From Halichoerus grypus (lineage: Eukaryota > Chordata > Mammalia > Carnivora > Phocidae), in the NCBI RefSeq assembly GCF_964656455.1, contig NC_135719.1, positions 73,892,283-73,956,282 on the forward strand: a stretch of DNA of 64,000 nt, given 5' to 3'. Within the stretch, counting starts at the first letter, position 1. Each line of letters starts with the position of its first letter. Of this stretch, positions 22,540 to 32,884 are shown one piece after another. Under the pieces are notes generated by a model, which did no database searches, was not told the origin of the DNA, and saw nothing but the letters and a program-made list of their open reading frames with translations. Both the position numbers and the translations under genes were made by a program.

Positions 22540-24285
22540 TTAGAAAAGTTATAATTTTTCAACTAGCACAAATTTTACCTTCTCAGTCATTCTTATAACT
22601 GGAAACTTAAGGAGCATGGGGATATTTTTCAGTTCAGTTACTGTATTCTTCAGTTCTGTGACTTCTCTTTGGTACTTTCTTGCATTTTCTGTCTTTTGGG
22701 TGGAGTTCTCACTCTTTACCCATTCTTCTCCCAAGTTCAGTGAACATCTTTATGACCATTACTTTGAACTCTTTATCAGGTATGTTACTTATCTGTGTTT
22801 CATTAAGGGCTTTTTCTAAGGTTTTATCTTATTCTTTTGCTTGGAACTTATTCCTATTACTTCATTTGTTTGACTCTGGGTTCCTTTATATGTATTAGAT
22901 AAAACAGCCATCTCTTCTAGTCTTGAAGGAGGGGCCTCCTGTTGGAGATGAAATTTTTCATTCAACCCTACCTTAGTTCTTTGTTACCTCTTAAAATTTT
23001 GTGATTGTCCAAGCAGCCTATTTTATTTTTAATGACTCCCAGTAGTTGAGGGTGTGCCAAGGCTGTCAGGATCTCAAAGGGGAAAAAAATCTTAGTCAAC
23101 ACCTAGATTTAGGCTGATGGGAAGCTAGACTCTCAGGCAGCAGCTTCTGAAGTATGTTACTATATACAGTCCTATGGGCAAGCATAAACTCCCATGGTCA
23201 CCAATGCCAGGTGATCTAGAGGTATCCCTTGTCAGCAGTCACCAAATCAGGGCTCCAGATGAGTGTAAGCGCCTGTCCCTGAGATACTACTGAGCTGTAG
23301 CGAGGCAGAGTGCCAAGAAGGTGAGCACTTGCCGACTTGCCCTGAAAGCAGCGAGAGCTCCAGGGCTCGTCCATCATCAGGCCCCTACACTGGAGCCAAA
23401 CCTGAAGCCTCGGGTTGGGGCTCCCGGACAAGCAAAGAGGCCTTTTTCACAGAAACGCTGGGCCGTGCCAGTCGGCGGTCGGTGCGGGCCCCGGGGCTGG
23501 CAGCCTGGCGGGAGGGAACTACAGTCCCGTGGGACCCCGGAACACAAGCGCCCCTGGCCGCCAGAGCCAGGACATCACGGGCACCCCCTGGGCCGCAGCC
23601 GCAAAGCCCCGGGCACCAGATGCGCGTAAAAGCTCCCCTTCAGGGCCTCCGGGCGCTCAGGAGCGCGGCGCAGGGAGAGCGCGCAGACGGATGGCGCCCG
23701 CCACTCTCCAGCCTGGAGCGGGAGCGGGAGCGTGAGCAGGCCTCCGCAGGCGTTTCAAATCAGACGCCTGCCCCTCGGCCCGACGCTCCGGGACAAGCGA
23801 AAAGCAAGTGAGCCTTTCCCGCGCAAAGGCCGGCGTCCCTCCATCGGCTGCCTCCATGCTGGACCCTGAGGCGGGTAAGTCCAAGGGCGAGAGTCCTCCA
23901 AGACCTGTTTCTCAGAGCCGGTGGGCCTCATGGAAGCGAGCCCCCCCGTTGGTTTTCAAAGCTTCATGTTTTCGGGGCTTGTCTCTCAGGTGCAGGCCTT
24001 AAAAGTTGTGTTGACTGATTGGGGTTCAAACCCTTCGGTCCTCAGAGAGGAGCTCTGGGTTTTGGGTTCCCTCTAGACTCTGGGTCGCTGCGCCCAGGTT
24101 CATGGTGAAATTGTGTCCCAGCCTCTCCTAGCTGCTTCCCTGTGGGCCTTCCTTTGTTGATCCTGATGCCAGTTTTTAGGTTTTTTTCAGATGGAATTGT
24201 TCCATATGTAGCTGTAGATTCCGTGAAATTTGTGGGAGGGGGTGAGATTAGGATCCTCTTAGGTAGCCATCTTGAACCAGAGCCT
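22540..24285 (-). mobile_element. L1 5' UTR and ORF1 start, antisense
   Basis: Reading the minus strand, the 5' end near 24285 (GGCTCTGGTTCAAGATGGCT) leads into CTAATCTCACC and CAGCTACATATGGAACAATT, as at L1 5' ends. A GC- and CpG-rich stretch follows, then ORF1-like sequence. A minus frame at 22549-22734 reads 'ARKYQREVTELKNTVTELKN', the heptad-rich coiled coil upstream in L1 ORF1. Within the GC-rich part, the segments near 23405-23460 and 23775-23835 (GGCTCCCGGACAAGC versus CGCTCCGGGACAAGC) look like diverged copies of a 5' UTR unit. The element stops in ORF1, so it is not a normal 5'-truncated copy; the 3' part has been lost. Confidence 0.7.
23440..23880. promoter_or_regulatory. CpG-rich stretch, probable old L1 promoter
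   Basis: CpG dinucleotides are far denser here than anywhere else in the window (for example CAGTCGGCGGTCGGTGCGGG and AGCGCGGCGCAGGGAGAGCG). It coincides with the antisense L1 5' UTR. L1 5' UTRs carry internal promoters. Whether this copy is active or acts as a CpG island cannot be told from sequence. Confidence 0.55.
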
Positions 24286-24339
24286 TCAGTAGAGGGCTAT
24301 AAAAACACAGTGAAACTACAGTATATAGGTATGTATGTA

Positions 24340-24505
24340 TGTATTTTAAAGATTTTATTTATTTCAGAAAGAGTAAGAGAGAGCAAGAGAGGGGAGTGGG
24401 TCAAAGGGAGAAGTAGAATCCCCACTAAGCGGAGGTCCCGGGACTCCAGGATCACGACCTGAGCCGAAGGCTGTCGCTTAACCAACTGAGCCACCCAGGC
24501 GCCCC
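24340..24505 (-). mobile_element. Can-SINE
   Basis: A reverse SINE ending at 24505 in GCGCCCC. A (GTAT)n run at 24329-24345 abuts its tail side. Flanks AAACTACAGTAT (about 24313) and AAACTGAAGTAT (about 24507) look like a decayed target duplication. Confidence 0.88.
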
Positions 24506-24554
24506 AAAACTGAAGTATTTAGATTATTCATGTTGAATACAGGAATTATCTGAT

Positions 24555-24690
24555 TTTGTGTTAATTCGATAAGTATATATTGAGTGTTACCACAAACAAG
24601 GCACATTTTCGAGGAATGTGGTGTAGATCAGTGTACAAACATGAAATACCTGCCCTGGAGAATCTTATATTCTAGCCCTCTATATTTAAG
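24555..24690 (+). repeat. possible L2/MIR-class fragment
   Basis: TTCGATAAGTATATATTGAG, then ACAAACAAGGCACATTTTC, ATCAGTGTACAAACATGAAA, CCTGCCCTGGAGAATCTTAT and ATTCTAG follow a word order common in ancient mammalian repeats. The rest of 24506-25085 is unassigned. Confidence 0.45.
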
Positions 24691-25497
24691 AGTGGATTTT
24701 ATCTTCTAACTCTGCATTTAATAGAAATACAGTTCTGGAATAATTGTTCACATTCGATTGTTGTATCACCAGGGACCTATTACTATGGAATATTTTTCTT
24801 AGACTGTAAAATTTGAAAGTAAAATGGAAGGCATTATAAATTATTTATATATTATCTTACTTTTACGCCTAATATAATTTTTACATGAAAAAAATCATTA
24901 TCCATTTTTAGCTGGTACAGAATGAAATAAAATTCCTTAAGCAGAAGACATGTAAGCTGACTTTATCACTTAAAATATGTTTGTTTTGTTTTGTTTCATT
25001 GAATTCCTTCAAGTGATATGTGTATGTATGTGTGTGTGAACATTATGTGAGCATAATGTGAGCATTAACTTTCAGTTAATAGGCCGTACTATTCCTTTGT
25101 AGTAGACATGTCATCCAAGTATAGCATAAAGTGCACAAATATTAAGTGTATAGCTCAGCGAATTTTTACAAGGTAAACACGTCCATGTAACCATCATCTA
25201 GATTAAGAGATAGAATATTACAAGCACCTAGAAAACTTTTATGTTCCCTCCCAGTGCTTACTGCCCTCAAAGGTAACTACTAATCTGACTTCTATTCCCA
25301 AAACTCAATTTGTCTGTTGTTGAAATTTATGGAATGTGAAATACAGGAAACACTTATTTGCATCTGACTTGTCTTGCTCAAAATTACACCTATGAGATCC
25401 ATCTATGTTGATGTGCTTGAGAGTGGTCTCTTCTTTTTTATTGCAGTGTACTATTTCCTTCAATAAACATAACAGTTTATATATCCAGTATACTGTA

Positions 25498-25684
25498 AAT
25501 TTTTTTAAGATTTTATTTATTTATTTGACAGAGAGAGAGAGCACAAGCAAGGGGAGCAGCAGGTAGAGGGAAAGGAGAAGCAGACTCCCTGCTGAGCAGG
25601 GAGCCTCTTGTGAGGCTGGATCCAAGGCCCCTGAGATCATGAGCAAAGGCAGATGCTTAACCTACTGAGCCATCCAGGCGCCCC
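25498..25684 (-). mobile_element. Can-SINE
   Basis: A reverse SINE in the old L1 with a perfect 16-bp duplication, TATCCAGTATACTGTA, at 25482-25497 and 25685-25700. Confidence 0.95.
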
Positions 25685-26179
25685 TATCCAGTATACTGTA
25701 GATGGGTATTTGGGTTGTTTCTGATTTGGGGTTATTATAAATAATGCTACCATTAATATTCTTATAAACATTTTTTGTCACACATCTATACTCATTTCTA
25801 TTGTGTATATTCCTAGGAGTAGATTTGTTGGATTTTAGGTTATGCATATATTTGTGTAGATACTACCAAGTTATTTTTGAAAGTGATTATGCTGATTTAC
25901 TCTCCAACCAGTATCATATGAGTTGTTCCACACCATTGTCAACACCTAATATTGTGGGTTGTTTTTTTTTTTTTCTTTAATTTTAGGCATTCTGGTGGGA
26001 ATGTACTGATATCTCTTCTTAGTGTTAATTTGAATTTGTTGCCTTTTGAGCAACTTGTTATATGCTTATTGACCATCTGGGTTATCCTCCTTGCAGATTT
26101 TTACTTGGATTCTTATTTTTCTCATTGATTTGCAGGATTTTTTTTTTCTGGATATATGTCCTTTGTGTCTTAGCTTTCA

Positions 26180-26870
26180 CGAGTTTATGACACTTAGTAA
26201 GCATTCTCAAAATCTCAGTGGCTTAGAACAACAAATACATATTTCATACTCACTTTACCTGTTGTTTGCAGATCTGTTCAGTTCTACTGGACTCTGCTAG
26301 ACTAAGCTGGGCTCAGCTTGGCTTGGCTTCCTTGGCTTCATCTGTCTGGCTCACTATGAGATACCCTGTTCTCATGATTGAAGGTTAGAGCAAGAGGTGG
26401 GGCTAGCAGAAACTATTAATGCCTCTAAAAGCAACTCTTCAGGGGGCACCTGGGTGGCTCAGTAGGTTGAACACTCCATTCTTGGGTTTGGCTCAGATCA
26501 TGATCTCAGGGTCATGGGATCGAACCCCACAGCAGGGCTCTGCACTCAGCACGGAGTCTGCTTGAGATTCTCTCCCTCTCCTTCTGCCCCTCCCCCCCAC
26601 TAGTGAGCTCTCTCTCTTTCTCTCTCTCAAATAAATAAATAAATAAATCTTTAAAAAAAATACATATATAAAGTACCTATCAGTCATGGAAAGCATCATA
26701 TCCATTTACACACCATTGACCAAAACAAGTCACAAGATCAAGCCCAAAGTCACTGGGGAAGGAAACTACCCTCTCCCTGGACGGGCGGATTAAGAGGACC
26801 AGGGAAACCTGGAATGAAAACAATGAACAAATAATACAGTTTACCACAGTTGGAGGTGTATTAGAAAGAC
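26180..26870 (+). repeat. unassigned older insertion in L1
   Basis: L1 similarity stops near 26160-26180 and resumes near 26880, so about 0.7 kb (0.47 kb without the SINE) is foreign. Words such as AAATCTCAGTGGCTTAGAAC followed by AACAAATACATATTTC resemble a known mammalian repeat that I cannot name safely. Confidence 0.45.
26442..26659 (+). mobile_element. Can-SINE, older-looking
   Basis: Starts GGGGCACCTGGGTGGCTCAG and ends AAATAAATAAATAAATAAATC plus A-tail. The head and body are diverged (TAGGTTGAACACTCCATTC). No target duplication was found, which fits greater age. Confidence 0.88.
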
Positions 26871-27022
26871 TTTCTACTCTTCCTTAATAAATGTCTTCCA
26901 ATAAACAGAAATTCTTAATAATAAGGAAGTATAATTTAACAATTTTTTATTTATGATTTGTACTTTTTGTATTTAATTTAAGAAATTTTCTCTCATAAGA
27001 ACATGATGGTATTCTTCTATGT

Positions 27023-27217
27023 CAAGGATTGGCACTGTTTCTGTAAAGGACCAAATAGTAAATATTTCTGCTTTACAAGCATCTACTGTCTCACAACCAT
27101 TCAATTCTGTCATTGTAGCACAAAAGCAGAGACAATATATAAATGAATGGGTATGGCTGTATTTCAATAAAACTTTATTTACAAAAATAGGTGGCAAGCT
27201 GGACTTGCTGACCCCTG
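27023..27217 (+). mobile_element. hAT-type MITE with perfect 8-bp TSD
   Basis: The terminal inverted repeats are CAAGGATTGGCA at the left and TGCTGACCCCTG at the right (imperfect). An identical 8-bp duplication, TTCTATGT, lies at 27015-27022 and 27218-27225. The body carries TCTGTAAAGGACCAAATAGT, AATATTTCTGCTTTAC, AATGAATGGGTATGGCTGTA and CAATAAAACTTTATTTAC, words of a common eutherian nonautonomous hAT element. An 8-bp duplication is diagnostic for hAT transposition. Removing it restores L1 ORF2 sequence. Confidence 0.85.
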
Positions 27218-27332
27218 TTCTATGTTATCCTCTAGAAGTTTTATTTTTTAACCTTGAGCAATTGGATTCATAATTAATTGGTCTGGAATTGGTTTTGTGT
27301 TTGATATGAAATAAGGGAAGAGTCATTTTTTA

Positions 27333-27547
27333 TTTTATTTTATTTATTTTATTTATTTAAAGATTTTATTTATCTATCTGACAGAGACAGAGACAGCGAG
27401 AGCAGGAACACAAGCAGGGGGAGTGAGAGAGGGAGAAGCAGGCTTCCCGCTGAGCAGGGAGCCCGATGTTGGACTCTATCCCAGGACCCTGGGATCATGA
27501 CCTGAGCTGAAGGCAGATGCTTAACTATCTGAGCCACCCAGGCGCCC
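27333..27547 (-). mobile_element. Can-SINE
   Basis: A reverse SINE with a long T/A-rich tail side (TATTTTATTTTATTTATT). The perfect 18-bp duplication GGGAAGAGTCATTTTTTA lies at 27315-27332 and 27548-27565. Confidence 0.95.
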
Positions 27548-27939
27548 GGGAAGAGTCATTTTTTAGATATGTATATCCAGTTGATCATTGCATCATTAAT
27601 GGCAAAGACACTCTTTTTCTAATGTGTTACAGAAGTATCTTTATCATTAATCAAGTCATTATATGTGTAGGTAAGTTTAACAATTTTCATCTTCTTTTTC
27701 AAATATTATCTGTTCTCATTGGCCCTTTGCATTTCTATATGAATTTTAACATCAGCCTTTTTACTTGCAAACACACACATACACACACACCTGCTAGAAT
27801 TTTTATTGGGATTGCATTTAAAAAAAAATACACAAACACACAAGTACACACACACATTGGAAAGGATTGACAACTTTTCAGTAGTTTTCCAACCTATGGA
27901 TATGTCTATTTAATTAGTTGTTTTAAAATTTCTCCTAGT

Positions 27940-28127
27940 TAGGACGCCTGGGTGGCTCAGTCGGTTAAGCGTCTGCCTTCGGCTCAGGTCGTGATCCCAG
28001 GGTCCTGGGATCGAGTCCCGCATCGGGCTCCCTGCTCCACGGGGAGCCTGCTTCTCCCTCTGCCTCTGTCTCTCTCTCTCTCTCTGTCTCTCATGAATAA
28101 ATAAATAAAATCTTTAAAAAAAAAAAA
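27940..28127 (+). mobile_element. Can-SINE
   Basis: A near-consensus SINE with a 15-nt-class A-tail, a (CT)n tract near 28070-28092, and the 15-bp duplication AAAATTTCTCCTAGT at 27925-27939 and 28128-28142. Confidence 0.94.
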
Positions 28128-28190
28128 AAAATTTCTCCTAGTAATAATTTATAATTTTCTCTGTGGAAGACATGCAGATTTACCAGAAGT

Positions 28191-28504
28191 AAAGAACATT
28201 TTATAATGTAAAACAGTTCAACTGGAATATATAATAGCCCTAAATGTATATGCAGCTTAGAATATAACTTCAAAATATGTAAAGCAAAATGTGATAGAAC
28301 CCAAAGGAGAACCAGAAGATCCATAATTATAGCTGGAAATTTTAATAGATCTCTCTGTAAAGAAAAAAGAGTTGAATGACAAGATTATCAATATATAGTA
28401 AACATATACTGGATCATAAAACAATCCTCAAGAAATTTCAAAGGATTGAAATTACATACTGTGTGTTCTGACTGAGTGCAATAAATTGAGAAATTAATAA
28501 CACA
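28191..28504 (+). mobile_element. inverted L1 ORF2 segment
   Basis: Sense-strand L1 ORF2 endonuclease-region sequence: AAATATGTAAAGCAAA, CATAATTATAGCTGG, ACTGGATCATAAAACAA, AAAGGATTGAAATTACATAC. The L1 pieces on both sides are antisense. The region between this part of ORF2 and the C-terminal piece (the RT core) is missing. Confidence 0.75.
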
Positions 28505-28783
28505 AATTTAACTATGTCTACTTTATCTGACCTTAGTAGAAGAACTATATCAACTTTGTTTTGGTTAGTACTAGTATGGTAAGTCTATTTCATCCTTCTT
28601 TTAACCTTTCTATGGTTTTATGCTTAAAATATGCCTTTTGTAGCAGGCTATAGTTGTTTTTTTGTTTGTTTAATCCAGCCTGGCAATCAGTTTTTTTTTT
28701 TAAACTAATGTAAACTAATTAAAAGTATGTAGTCTGTTTCTTTTTAATGTGATTACTGATATTAAATTATCAACCCATTTTCT

Positions 28784-29235
28784 TTCTTTTTTTTTTTAAA
28801 TTAGTTTCAAGGGTAGAATTTAGTGATTCATCAGTTACATACAACACCCAGTGCACATTACATCAAGTGCCTTCCTTAATGCCCATCACCCAATTACTGC
28901 ATCCCCCCACAGTAACCCTCCCCTCCAGCAACCCTCAGTTTGTTTCCTATAGCTAAGAGTCTCTTACAGTTTGCCTCCCTCTCTGTTTTTATTTTTCCTT
29001 CCCTTCCCCTTTCTTCATCTGTTTTGTTTCTTAAATTCCACATGTGAGTGAAATCATATGGTATTTGTCTTTCTCTGACTTATTTCACTTAGCATAATAC
29101 CCTCTAGTTCCATCCACGTCATTGCAAATGGCAAGATTTCATTCTTTTCGATGGCTGAGTAATATTCCATTGCATACACACACACACCCCCACCCACCCA
29201 CCCACATCTTCTTTATCCATTCATCTGTCGATTAC
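28784..29235 (-). mobile_element. 5'-truncated young carnivore L1, antisense
   Basis: From the T-tail near 28784 it reads the antisense 3' UTR (TTCATCAGTTACATACAACA, CACCCAGTGC, GCCCATCACCC, GTTTGTTTCCTATAG) into the antisense ORF2 end (TTTCACTTAGCATAAT, GGCTGAGTAATATTCCATTG). The perfect 13-bp duplication CAACCCATTTTCT lies at 28771-28783 and 29236-29248. A CA/CCCA-rich expansion at 29175-29206 sits in a normally short TA stretch. Confidence 0.92.
29175..29206 (+). repeat. (CA)n/(CCCA)n microsatellite inside L1
   Basis: ATACACACACACACCCCCAC then CCACCCACCCACA. A compound repeat that grew within the L1 ORF2 end. Confidence 0.88.
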
Positions 29236-29398
29236 CAACCCATTTTCTACTTATCTCATCTTCTTTTTTTCTTTCATTCTTACTCTCTTTTGGATTATTC
29301 AAATGTTTTTATTATTCTAAATTAACACTGTAACTCTATTGACTCTCTGCCCTTTTTATGCTGTTGTGGTTTTTTATCATAATTCTACCTAAATTTTA

Positions 29399-29574
29399 TT
29401 TTTTTATTATTTTATTTATTTATTTGAGAGAGAAAGAGAACAGAGGGAGAGTGAGAAGGAGAAGCAGACTTCTGCTGAGCAGGGAGCCTGACGTGGGGCT
29501 CGATCCCAGGACTTTGGGATCATGACCTGAGCTGAAGGCAGAAGCTTAACTGACTGAACCACCCAGGCACCCCT
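29399..29574 (-). mobile_element. Can-SINE
   Basis: A reverse SINE flanked by the longest duplication in the window, 20 bp: ATAATTCTACCTAAATTTTA at 29379-29398 and 29575-29594. Confidence 0.95.
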
Positions 29575-29811
29575 ATAATTCTACCTAAATTTTAAAGACA
29601 TCATTATTATTGCTTATAAAAGTCAATATACATATAGTTAGTTGTTTATCTTTTCTGGTGCTGTTATTTCTTTTTGCATTTCTATTCATCTATCTGTTAC
29701 CCTTTTCCCTCTACCTAGAAAGCTCCCGTTCACATGTCTTTCAAGTGTGGACCTCCTGGCTGTGAGTTCTTTCCATTCTTGTTTGTGTGAAAATATCTTT
29801 ATTTTGCTTTA

Positions 29812-30003
29812 TTGTTTTAAAGATTTTATTTACTTATTTGAGAGAGAGATAGAGTGAGAGTGCATGAGCGGGGAGGCAGAGGGAGAGGAAGAAATAGGCT
29901 CCCTGCTGAGCAGGGAGCCTGACGTGGGGCTCAATCCCAGGACCCTGGGATCATGACCTGAGCTGAAGGCAGACACTTAAACAATTGAGCCGCCCAGGTG
30001 CCC
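29812..30003 (-). mobile_element. Can-SINE
   Basis: A reverse SINE with the 15-bp duplication CTTTATTTTGCTTTA at 29797-29811 and 30004-30018. Confidence 0.94.
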
Positions 30004-30042
30004 CTTTATTTTGCTTTAATTTTTGAAGAATATTTTCTCTGG

Positions 30043-30209
30043 GGGTGCCTGGGTGGCTCAGTCAGTTAAGCATCTGACTTGATTGTGGCTCAGGTCATGG
30101 TCTCAGGGTTGTGAGATCAAGACCCATGTCGGGCTCCATGCTCAGCGGAGAATCTGCTTGGGATTCTCTCTCTCCCTCTCCCTCTGCCCCTCTGCTCTCT
30201 TAAAAAAAA
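30043..30209 (+). mobile_element. Can-SINE
   Basis: A + strand SINE of a slightly different type (AGCATCTGACTTGATTG head variant, short 3' part). The perfect 17-bp duplication AAGAATATTTTCTCTGG is at 30026-30042 and 30210-30226. Confidence 0.94.
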
Positions 30210-31607
30210 AAGAATATTTTCTCTGGATATAGCATTTGAGATTGATAATTATTTTCTTTCAGCACCTTGAAGATACCATTTTTGATGGTTTTCTTGATTT
30301 CTCTTCAAAAGTCAACTGTTGCTCCTTTGAAGGTTATGAGTCTTTGTGAGGAGGGGCCTGCTTTTAAAATTATTTCTGTCTCTAGTTTTCAGCATTTTTA
30401 CTATCATGTATCTAGGTATAACTTTCTTTGTATTATCCTGTTGGGGGTTTGTAGAACTTCTTAAAACTGTAGCTCAATAGATCCAGCACTTCTTCGAATA
30501 TATCTTCAAATATCCTGCTCCATTTTGAGACTCCAATTACATATGCATTAGGACTTTCTTCCCTATGTCTCATATGTCTCTAATTTTGTCTTTTTTTTTT
30601 TTATTCTTGTTGCATTTCATGCTTCAATCTGGGTGTTTTCTACTTTTGAATTTTGCTCTTTCCTCCTTGTAATCTGCTGTTAAACCCAAGGATTAAATTT
30701 CTAATTTTAATTATTGTATTTTTCAATTCTAGAATTTCCTCTAGATTCTTTTTCTTTTTTTAAAATTCTAGTTCTCTGGTAAATTTTCCATCTTTCATTT
30801 ATTTTCTTGAACATGTTAATCATAGTTACTTTAATGTCATAGTTACTTTACCCAATTTCTTGATATTCTATTGCTCTGGTTCTTTTGAATGTCTTTATTT
30901 TTGATTTTTGGTCATTTGGCCTTATTTCCTAGGATGCCTGATAATTTTGATTGAATGTCAAACATTGGGAAAAGACATAAAGGATCTGGATGAGATTATC
31001 TTCTACGAAAAATTTAATTTTCTTCTAGCAGATACAGTATGGGAAGATTACTCTGACCCACTCGAGGCTGTATAATTTCTGTTTGCTCTCACTCCTTGGG
31101 CATGGATCTTCAGGAGGTCTCAACTGAAGCCCTGTGGGTGTCATAGCCAGTCCTCCATAGTTGGCCTGAAACCAGATTGTGTCTCTCCAGAATCCTGAGA
31201 ATGCCAAGTCTTTGCTTGGTGTTTTAGCTCTTAGCAGTGGCTTTCTACTTGCCTTTGGCTTCACTCAGTACAGTTTAGGAGTTAATACACGTCTCAAGGG
31301 GAAATTCCGTGTAGTGCATTGGGCTTACTTCTTTGCAGTTCCCATTATCCAGGATCTTGGCCCCTTGAGTCCTGGCTCTCCTGGTAACCCTAAACTCCAA
31401 CTTCTGGCTGCCCAGCCTGCTGAAACTGATGTAAGCTCTAAACTAATGCTTTTGGTTAAAGCACCATGCTTGGAATTCGCATTCTCTAACCCTAAACAAC
31501 TTTAACACTAATCCTAACAAATAGAATAAAAGCAGATAAGGTGTGGCTCATCTAGAGGTGTTTCCCTTTCTTCTGGATGCTTTGGTTGCTCTAATGCCTT
31601 CAAATGG

Positions 31608-31608
<1 letters not shown>

Positions 31609-31650
<42 letters not shown>
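31609..31650 (+). repeat. (TG)21 microsatellite
   Basis: Twenty-one uninterrupted TG units. A perfect dinucleotide run of this length is usually polymorphic, and alternating purine/pyrimidine sequence can adopt Z-DNA. Confidence 0.97.
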
Positions 31651-31651
<1 letters not shown>

Positions 31652-32864
31652 TGTTATGTTGTTTTTAAATTTACCCTTTATATTTGTTCTGTGGAAGGGC
31701 TAGTCTGTCATGGACACAAGCAAAAATATCTGCCATTTCCTTTCATTTTATACCTGGCCAAATGTATGCATTTATGTATTATCCCTGTACCCTGTAAGGA
31801 CTTAGGTTGTTGATCCCTGGTGTTTTTGAGCCATGCAGTGAATGAGTACTGAGTTAGAATGATGTATCTCTCCATAAGAAAGTGCCAAACACTCTGCCCT
31901 TTGGACATTTCAACATTATTACTTTCACACCCACCAGAAGTTGTATCCTAAACTCTGTCGAAGTACCTTTTCTAGCAAGATTTATTTTCATTATATTTCT
32001 CTTGATTCAAATGCCCTTACTATTGTAATAAGCCTTCGAGCTCAATTAGGAGAATAAAAAAGTAATAATTATAGCCTGAAACCCAGGGCATGGGTTAGGG
32101 GGATGGTGAGAATTAAGGACATTGATTATTGCTGATACATAGAGCTAAACACGGAAATACCTCGGTTTTATGTCACTTATGTGCCTTACCCATTATTTTT
32201 CCAATCAGATTGTATCTTTCTCCCCTGACCAATCTGACCCAGTTCCTCATCTCTCTCCTCTTTTTCCTATGCTGCCATGGCAGGCTTTCTCCGTCCCTTG
32301 TCGACTTAATGTGTGTGAGGGCTGTAACAAGAAGCTAAGTAGTTCAGGCACAGTAAAGAAGTGTGGAGGCAGTGCTGAACAGCCAGAGGACACGAGAGCT
32401 CTGCCATATTATACTCTTTGTCACTCTGTTGTGAACAATGGCTATGAGGTTATTAAACAGATTGTCCTGAGTTTTTCCTCTCATTAGGATTTTAGCATTC
32501 TCTCTCCATGCCTTTGTCCCAGGTTTCTTTCCATTGTAACCTCTTAATTATAATGCAGCCTTGAGAAGAAGGATGCACCCACTGGAAACCAAGCAGTGGT
32601 TCAATTGTTCAAAGCCACTTGGGTATTCATTTGTTTATTTGTTCCTAGGTTTACAATTCAGCTCTGTTAACTCATGGAAACTGCTCTGGGACAGATTTAA
32701 ATCAAAACAGACAGTTTCCATTTTTGCTCTGAAAATCAAATGCGAAGATTTGTTTTAAATGGGTGGTTAGTGGATTGCCCCAACACACTCAGAATGTGTG
32801 TTTACTCTTTAGATATAGGATAATGTATTTTTTTACAAGTCCAAATGCCTCTGACAAAATAAGC

Positions 32865-32884
32865 AAAAAAAAAAAAAAAAAAAA
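32865..32884 (+). repeat. (A)20 homopolymer
   Basis: Twenty adenines with no SINE or L1 attached upstream that I can recognise. Confidence 0.9.

Larger units (their letters stand above)
25085..28190 (-). mobile_element. Large old L1, 3' UTR and ORF2 C-terminal half
   Basis: Antisense L1M-class sequence. The 3' UTR lies at 25090-25500 and 25700-26160 (GTAACCATCATCTAGATTAA, AACTACTAATCTGACTTC, TTTGGGTTGTTTCTGA, CATTCTGGTGGGAATGTACT). ORF2 C-terminal sequence lies at 26880-27022 and 27226-28190 (CAGAAATTCTTAA, GGTCTGGAATTGGTTTTGTG, GCCCTTTGCATTTCTATATG). It is interrupted by SINEs at 25498, 27333 and 27940, a hAT MITE at 27023, and a 0.7-kb block at about 26180-26870. It connects across an inverted block to more of what seems to be the same L1 at 28505-31500. 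Confidence 0.82.
28505..31500 (-). mobile_element. Large old L1, ORF2 start, ORF1 and 5' UTR
   Basis: Antisense L1M-class. ORF2 N-terminal and inter-ORF sequence lies at 28510-28770 and 29250-29640 (TTTATCTGACCTTAGTAG, ATGTGATTACTGATATTAA). ORF1 lies at about 30210-30960 (GAGACTCCAATTACATATGC, TCAATTCTAGAATTTCCTC, GATGCCTGATAATTTTGATT). The 5' UTR continues to about 31500. SINEs at 29399, 29812 and 30043 and a young L1 at 28784 are inserted in it. All frames are broken. Confidence 0.78.

Noticed and set aside
22616..22898. Overlapping hydrophobic + strand ORFs that look like membrane proteins
   Set aside because: Antisense of the L1 ORF1 coiled coil; T-rich antisense of A-rich coding sequence gives Phe/Leu/Ser-rich frames by composition.
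23329..23811. 160-codon + strand ORF in GC-rich DNA
   Set aside because: It lies antisense to an L1 5' UTR. High GC lowers stop frequency, overlapping frames are equally open, and no domain is visible.
32170..32487. 105-codon + strand ORF in unique DNA
   Set aside because: No recognisable domain, unremarkable start context and no supporting splice or poly(A) arrangement; the length is compatible with chance.
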